Shown piece after piece: positions 6,343-8,992 of a DNA stretch of 8,992 bases. Under the pieces are notes generated by a model that was given only the letters and a program-made list of their open reading frames with translations, did not search any database and was not told the origin of the DNA. Source of the DNA: Ruminococcaceae bacterium UBA7217 (GTDB lineage: Bacteria; Bacillota; Clostridia; Oscillospirales; Acutalibacteraceae); the NCBI GenBank assembly GCA_002490425.1, contig DKTZ01000014.1:1-8992 (forward strand), read 5' to 3'. Position numbers and translations under genes: made by a program. Position 1 is the first letter of the stretch. Every line of letters begins with the position of its first letter.

Positions 6343-6480
6343 GCACTTATTTACTGTTTCCACGGGGTACGGGGCGAAGCCCTGTATCAGCCAAAAAGCT
6401 CGTTAACGGTCATATTACGGCTTTCTCGTGGGCAATTAAACTTACTGTTTTCGCTCTCTCGGTTCACGCTTTATCAGCAT

Positions 6481-6516
6481 TGCGCGGAGCGCATTTCCCG
6501 AGCTCGACTCGGGAAA
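6481..6516. repeat. two adjoining perfect hairpins
   Basis: TGCGC/GCGCA (6481-6485/6489-6493, loop GGA) is followed without a gap by TTTCCCGAG/CTCGGGAAA (6494-6502/6508-6516, loop CTCGA). Neither has a T-run in the + direction, so they are not + strand terminators. Back-to-back hairpins like these fit a single-strand origin or packaging signal. Confidence 0.6.
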
Positions 6517-6551
6517 AAATCAGAATGGGGGGACTACGACCCCCCATTCTG
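6514..6551 (-). terminator. 12-pair GC-rich hairpin, terminator of the XRE gene
   Basis: CAGAATGGGGGG (6521-6532) pairs perfectly with CCCCCCATTCTG (6540-6551) around a 7-base loop. Read on the minus strand, it is followed by A and six T (complement of 6519-6514), a standard rho-independent terminator about 70 bases after the XRE stop. Six consecutive G-C pairs make it unusually stable for this AT-rich DNA. Confidence 0.75.
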
Positions 6552-6621
6552 CTCATTGCTCAAGCACTATGTTGTCAAAAAACTTGTTGTTTTATCTCGC
6601 TTTTTTGTTCAATGTTACTAA

Positions 6622-6840
6622 CTATTTTAGTTTTCTCGGTTCGTCTATTAGACCGAGTATGTAGTCAGCTGAAAGATTTAGGCATTTGCATAATTTAATT
6701 ATCTGTGTTGTTTTTAATTCTCTTTTTCCTGTTTCGTACAGTGATACTTGTTGTTGTGTTGTTTGTAGTATCTCGGCTATTTTTTTTTGTTCTAGCTCTT
6801 TGTATTCTCTTGCGTTTTTTAATGCTTCGTTGTAAATCAT
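6622..6840 (-). CDS. XRE-family (Cro/C1-type) repressor
   Basis: A 72-residue protein that is essentially one XRE helix-turn-helix domain. Residues about 9-62 carry the five-helix pattern: REYKELEQKKIAEILQTT, the recognition-helix region QQQVSLYETGKRELKT, then IIKLCKCLNLSADYILGL. No dimerisation or protease domain follows, so it is not a RecA-cleavable CI type; a short Cro- or RstR-like repressor fits better. AGGAG lies about eight bases upstream of the ATG (plus-strand positions 6848-6852). It is divergently oriented to the phage-like operon across 146 bases holding repeated ATTCAAA motifs and that operon's promoter. It therefore probably represses the operon, and perhaps itself. A 12-pair terminator lies downstream. 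This is the arrangement of rstR in CTXphi. Confidence 0.88.
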   Translation of the reverse strand: MIYNEALKNAREYKELEQKKIAEILQTTQQQVSLYETGKRELKTTQIIKLCKCLNLSADYILGLIDEPRKLK

Positions 6841-6874
6841 TGTTTTACTCCTTTTTTTATTTATTTTATCAAAT

Positions 6875-6940
6875 ATTCAAATAAACGTGTTGACAAAACA
6901 TTCAAACGCGTGTATACTTATATTACATTCAAATGAATGT
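6875..6940. promoter_or_regulatory. repeated ATTCAAA operators for the XRE protein
   Basis: ATTCAAA occurs three times in direct orientation (6875-6881, 6900-6906, 6927-6933), 25 and 27 bases apart. The third is part of a perfect palindrome, ACATTCA-AA-TGAATGT (6925-6940). The second continues into GCGTGT, and the first into ACGTGT. They lie before, inside and just after the rightward promoter, so a bound repressor would block it. Confidence 0.7.
6890..6918 (+). promoter_or_regulatory. strong vegetative promoter of the phage-like operon
   Basis: TTGACA (6890-6895, perfect) and TATACT (6913-6918) are separated by exactly 17 bases. The start of transcription should fall near 6925, at the operator palindrome. 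TATAAT at 6940-6945 is an alternative -10 but lacks a -35 element. Confidence 0.85.
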
Positions 6941-6986
6941 ATAATATTTAAAGTCCACAAAAAGTGGCGGAAAGTAGGTAATTAAA

Positions 6987-7238
6987 ATGGCAAAAGCTAA
7001 AGTAATCGGCACACGTGAACTCGATTTTAAAGATGCTAACGGCAACCGTATATGCGGACTTAATGTGTATGTTACCCGTAAAGAAGACGGCGTTATCGGC
7101 GAAATATCCGATAAAATCTTTATTCGTAATGATGCACAGTTTAAAATCCCTGTATTTGAGTTCGGTAGGGAATACGATTTCATTTATGACGGTTTCAGAC
7201 GTCACCAATCTCTTGTTGATATTAAAAAGGTAATTTGA
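6987..7238 (+). CDS. small OB-fold-like, candidate ssDNA-binding protein
   Basis: An 83-residue, beta-rich protein. The strand pattern is KAKVIGTREL, ICGLNVYVTRK, GVIGEISDKIFI and a C-terminal YDFIYDGFRRHQSLVDIKKV, which suggests a small OB barrel. The glycines and aromatics fit the gene V/G5P-like ssDNA-binding proteins of filamentous phages (about 80-90 residues) and related small proteins of Gram-positive mobile elements. This is pattern recognition, not a motif proof. The ribosome site is AGGT at 6976-6979, seven bases before ATG. It is the first gene after the repressor-controlled promoter, where a replication protein is expected. If it is a gene V analogue, it coats single-stranded genomes and shifts replication to virion production. 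Confidence 0.65.
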   Translation: MAKAKVIGTRELDFKDANGNRICGLNVYVTRKEDGVIGEISDKIFIRNDAQFKIPVFEFGREYDFIYDGFRRHQSLVDIKKVI

Positions 7239-7293
7239 TTTTTAAATCTCCTTATTCAAATTAACTTTTTGATATAGTAAAACCCCTTTCTTT

Positions 7294-7326
7294 GTGGTAC
7301 TTACTCTGACATTGGGTAAGTACCAC
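7294..7326 (+). repeat. perfect intercistronic hairpin
   Basis: GTGGTACTTAC (7294-7304) pairs perfectly with GTAAGTACCAC (7316-7326), extendable by two more pairs to a 7-base loop. No T-run follows, so it is not a classic terminator. Placed between the ssDNA-binding gene and the coat-like genes, it could stabilise or divide the transcript so that the two parts are expressed at different levels. Confidence 0.65.
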
Positions 7327-7357
7327 GTTCCATTACTTTATTATAGGTGATATAAGA

Positions 7358-7510
7358 ATGTTTGTTTTAATCGTATTTTTAATGTTTAGTTTTCTTCTCG
7401 GCTCTTTGTTCGGCATTTTCGGCGCATTTAAATACATTCGCCATAAGGAAGAAAAAAATATATTAAATTCACTTAATCAAAGTGAAAATTCAAATCCATT
7501 GAAAAAATAA
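7358..7510 (+). CDS. 50-residue single-helix membrane protein, possible minor coat protein
   Basis: A small gene giving 50 residues. Residues 2-25 form one hydrophobic helix rich in Phe, Leu and Gly (with SLFGIFGAF), followed by a basic KYIRHK turn and a polar tail. AGGTGAT (7345-7351) stands six bases before the ATG, a good ribosome site, so the gene is likely real despite its size. One-helix proteins of 30-60 residues at this position are typical of filamentous phages (pVII/pIX-like minor coat or major coat proteins). With no signal peptide processing site visible, a pVII/pIX-like or scaffold role is more likely than a pVIII-type coat. I do not recognise the sequence. Confidence 0.7.
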   Translation: MFVLIVFLMFSFLLGSLFGIFGAFKYIRHKEEKNILNSLNQSENSNPLKK

Positions 7511-7531
7511 TTCTTTTGCGAGGTGCTTAAT

Positions 7532-8752
7532 TTGTTCAAAAGTAAATATTTTAAGTACCTTGTTACTTTCGTTCTTGTAACGATATTTTTAATTTCTTCT
7601 TTTTCCGTTTCGTCTCATGCTTCTGAGACTATTACATATAGTTTATATGATTTTACTTTTGTTTCTGGCACAAAGCCTAATTCTTTTGAGCGTCAATATC
7701 AAAACGGAAAAAATTATACTTTAGTTTCGTTAAATACTACAAATCCTTCGTCAGAAGGTGGCGGAGCTAAATACTGTGCTATTTCTAAAGTATCTGACCG
7801 TTTAAAGATAGGCTCTTCTTATACTCTCACATATTCTGTTAAGTCTTTAAATAGTAGTGATTATTCCTTTTCTTTTTATTTGACAACTAATCCCACTGAT
7901 TTAACTGATACTGATGCTTTTCCTTTTGCCTTTTGGGAGTCTCCTGGTACGTCTTTTGAGGATTATAACATTCAATTTCAGTTTCCCGATAAATTCAATG
8001 GTAAACAAGTATATTTGGTTTTTGTTATAATGGGCGACTATCACGCTGGCGGTTTTTTGGTTTCGGATTTCGTTTTTACAAATAATGATAATTCTGATGG
8101 CAAGATAGATGGTATTCTTGAATGGCTTAATCGTATATATTATTCGATTTCGGGCGGTATTGACAGTTCGGGCGTTACTCATATAGGTATAGTGAAATCT
8201 ATACAAAATTTAGGTTCTTTTCTTGATGCTAAGCTTACAAGTTGTACCTCTGATTTAACAAGCAAATTAGACAGTTGTAAATCTGCTTTAATTAGTCATT
8301 TGACTACTTGTACTAATACACTATGGAGCAATTTGCAATCTGCTTTAAATACTATTAATTCTAACTTATTACTTTTTAAACATTCAGTTGAAAATTTGTT
8401 TATTAATCTTTCGGCTTTTCTTGATAGCAAATTTACTATTCTTTTTGATAAGCTTGACACCCTTATTAAAGGCAAAGATGTTTCAAAAGATGATTTTGAT
8501 ACATCCGGTAAAGATAATATTGATAATATAAATAAAGATATTGAAGATACTGAAAGCAATTTACCTGGTTTTGACGGCTCTGATTTTGATAAAGTCATTA
8601 ATACTGATATTTTATCTGACTTAAGCAAAGGCTTTATAGCTGTTAACTCTGTATTTTCCATTGTTATTGATAAACTCGGTTTTACTGCTGTTATTGTATT
8701 CTTTTTAAGCTTTGGCTTAGCAATTTATATTATAGGCAGGAGGCTTGGTTAA
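7532..8752 (+). CDS. secreted, C-terminally anchored phage attachment-like protein (pIII/OrfU-like)
   Basis: A 406-residue protein, counted from a TTG start at 7532 set by GAGGTG at 7520-7525. A GTG at 7523 lies inside that ribosome site and is unlikely. Order: signal peptide (residues 1-31, cleavage after SSHA), a beta-sandwich-like domain (about 35-185) with alternating strands and a final GGFLVSDFVFTN strand like carbohydrate-binding modules, then a helical stalk (about 200-310). Within the stalk, seven 11-residue units carry hydrophobics at fixed places, and Cys lies at 238, 249 and 260. An acidic linker (315-355) and a C-terminal transmembrane helix (about 382-401) ending GRRLG complete it. 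Exported N-terminus plus C-terminal anchor matches filamentous phage pIII/OrfU adsorption proteins. There is no LPXTG motif. The next frame overlaps its stop (TAATG). A non-phage surface protein remains possible. Confidence 0.72.
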   Translation: MFKSKYFKYLVTFVLVTIFLISSFSVSSHASETITYSLYDFTFVSGTKPNSFERQYQNGKNYTLVSLNTTNPSSEGGGAKYCAISKVSDRLKIGSSYTLTYSVKSLNSSDYSFSFYLTTNPTDLTDTDAFPFAFWESPGTSFEDYNIQFQFPDKFNGKQVYLVFVIMGDYHAGGFLVSDFVFTNNDNSDGKIDGILEWLNRIYYSISGGIDSSGVTHIGIVKSIQNLGSFLDAKLTSCTSDLTSKLDSCKSALISHLTTCTNTLWSNLQSALNTINSNLLLFKHSVENLFINLSAFLDSKFTILFDKLDTLIKGKDVSKDDFDTSGKDNIDNINKDIEDTESNLPGFDGSDFDKVINTDILSDLSKGFIAVNSVFSIVIDKLGFTAVIVFFLSFGLAIYIIGRRLG

Positions 8753-8929
8753 TGGAAGCTATAATTGATTGACTGTGATACGATATTGCACCAAGAATTG
8801 GAGCAGAAACGCTCAAACATTCGGCACTTGGACTTTTACGGCCTTGTGGACTTAATACGTTTACAAGCTAAATATGAGGCTTTAAACGAGCTACAGCGAA
8901 ACATATCAAAAATATTATATATGAGGTAA
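8752..8929 (+). pseudogene. short frame with apparent +1 frameshift near its start
   Basis: AGGAGG (8737-8742) leads to an ATG at 8752 overlapping the upstream TAA, but this frame stops after six codons (TGA 8770-8772). The +1 frame, open from TTG at 8765 to TAA at 8927-8929, encodes 54 residues (MIDCDTILHQ at the start, then charged, helical, ending ILYMR). The break coincides with a tandem ATTGATTG (8764-8771). Removing one four-base unit would join the ATG to the long frame and give MEAIIDCDTILHQ. The possibilities are a frameshifted gene, reinitiation at TTG (a weak GGAAG lies at 8755-8759), or programmed +1 shifting at the UGA-C stop. The protein is soluble, with Leu-rich coiled-coil character, and unknown to me. 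Confidence 0.5.
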
Positions 8930-8934
8930 TTATA

Positions 8935-8992
8935 ATGTCTGACTTAAATTTTATTCTTTTACTTATTGCTTTTGTTTGTGCTTTTTATAATT
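8935..8992 (+). CDS. start of a small hydrophobic protein, cut by the window end
   Basis: Only 19 codons are visible. The first residues, MSDLNF, lead straight into a hydrophobic segment (ILLLIAFVCAF). GAGGT (8923-8927) lies seven bases before ATG. Position after the anchored protein suggests another inner-membrane phage protein (pVI-like or coat-like), but too little is visible to decide. A Zot-like assembly ATPase would be expected soon after if this is an inovirus. Confidence 0.55.
   Translation, partial: MSDLNFILLLIAFVCAFYN

Larger units (their letters stand above)
6345..6621. other. non-coding hairpin-rich region, candidate ssDNA origin/packaging region
   Basis: About 275 bases without a credible gene on either strand, between two converging transcription units. 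It holds four hairpins listed or described here: 6369-6375/6379-6385 (GAA loop, one G-T pair), 6481-6485/6489-6493 (GGA loop), 6494-6502/6508-6516 and 6521-6532/6540-6551. It also has the palindrome CGTTAACG (6401-6408) followed by TCATATTAC (6410-6418), one base off the TAATATTAC nick sequence known from some rolling-circle replicons. Dense GC-rich hairpins in a non-coding gap are typical of filamentous phage intergenic regions, where they serve minus-strand priming and packaging. That role is inferred here, not shown. Confidence 0.5.

Noticed and set aside
6480..6698. 72-codon frame on + starting with TTG
   Set aside because: It runs through the perfect hairpins and then antisense through the XRE gene, has no ribosome site, and its translation is low-complexity; the XRE gene on the other strand is clearly real.
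6929..7208. Two minus-strand frames opposite the 83-residue gene
   Set aside because: They are antisense shadows, cross the promoter/operator region, and lack ribosome sites.
7523..7531. GTG as start of the anchored protein
   Set aside because: The GTG is part of the GAGGTG ribosome site; TTG at 7532 has proper spacing and gives a normal signal peptide.
8296..8661. 121-codon minus-strand frame
   Set aside because: It is the antisense of the hendecad repeat region; its Leu/Ser-rich composition mirrors the repeats on the coding strand.
1..8992. CRISPR array, tRNA or rRNA genes
   Set aside because: No regularly spaced repeats with unique spacers and no cloverleaf or rRNA-like stretches were seen on either strand.

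Overview
The window looks like chromosome of an AT-rich, low-GC Gram-positive bacterium of class Clostridia. A gut Oscillospirales/Ruminococcus-like host is my inference. The reasons are a CwlD-type amidase next to radA, strong AGGAGG-type ribosome binding sites with several TTG starts, and Clostridia-typical versions of most proteins. It falls into two blocks that differ in kind.

Block 1 (about 1-5560, all on +) is ordinary chromosome. A tightly packed, partly overlapping set comes first: cwlD (spore/cell-wall amidase), radA (recombination ATPase), a GME-fold protein of DUF6873 type and a 64-residue membrane-anchored protein. After a 59-base gap with a possible promoter come an AAC(6')-like GNAT acetyltransferase, a four-helix membrane protein overlapping an S66 (MccF/LD-carboxypeptidase) serine peptidase, and a short inorganic-pyrophosphatase-like protein. 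Two stem-loops (5541-5560 and 5612-5650) close this block.

Block 2 (about 5650-8992) is accessory DNA. Its left part is a small predicted ribbon-helix-helix/coiled-coil gene (5944-6255) bracketed by two related stem-loops with the same outer arms (GTAACACA/TGTGTTAC). The upstream stem-loop also contains an arrangement resembling a hammerhead ribozyme core. A strong terminator follows, then about 275 bases of non-coding DNA with GC-rich perfect hairpins, as expected of a replication or packaging region of a single-stranded DNA replicon. Next come a leftward XRE-family repressor and, across an operator/promoter region, a rightward gene series: a small OB-fold-like ssDNA-binding candidate, a 50-residue one-helix membrane protein, a 406-residue secreted protein with a C-terminal membrane anchor and an 11-residue-repeat stalk, a 54-codon frame, and the start of another small hydrophobic protein cut by the window edge.

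The layout of block 2 (divergent repressor, ssDNA-binding protein, tiny membrane proteins, pIII/OrfU-like anchored protein) resembles filamentous phages such as CTXphi. I read it as the early and structural part of an inovirus-like prophage, or a satellite of one. The decisive genes, a Zot-like ATPase and a rolling-circle initiator, are not in the window, so this stays an inference. If correct, the XRE protein represses the TTGACA/TATACT promoter, the OB-fold protein coats the single-stranded genome, the hairpin region serves conversion or packaging, and the anchored proteins form or cap the virion.
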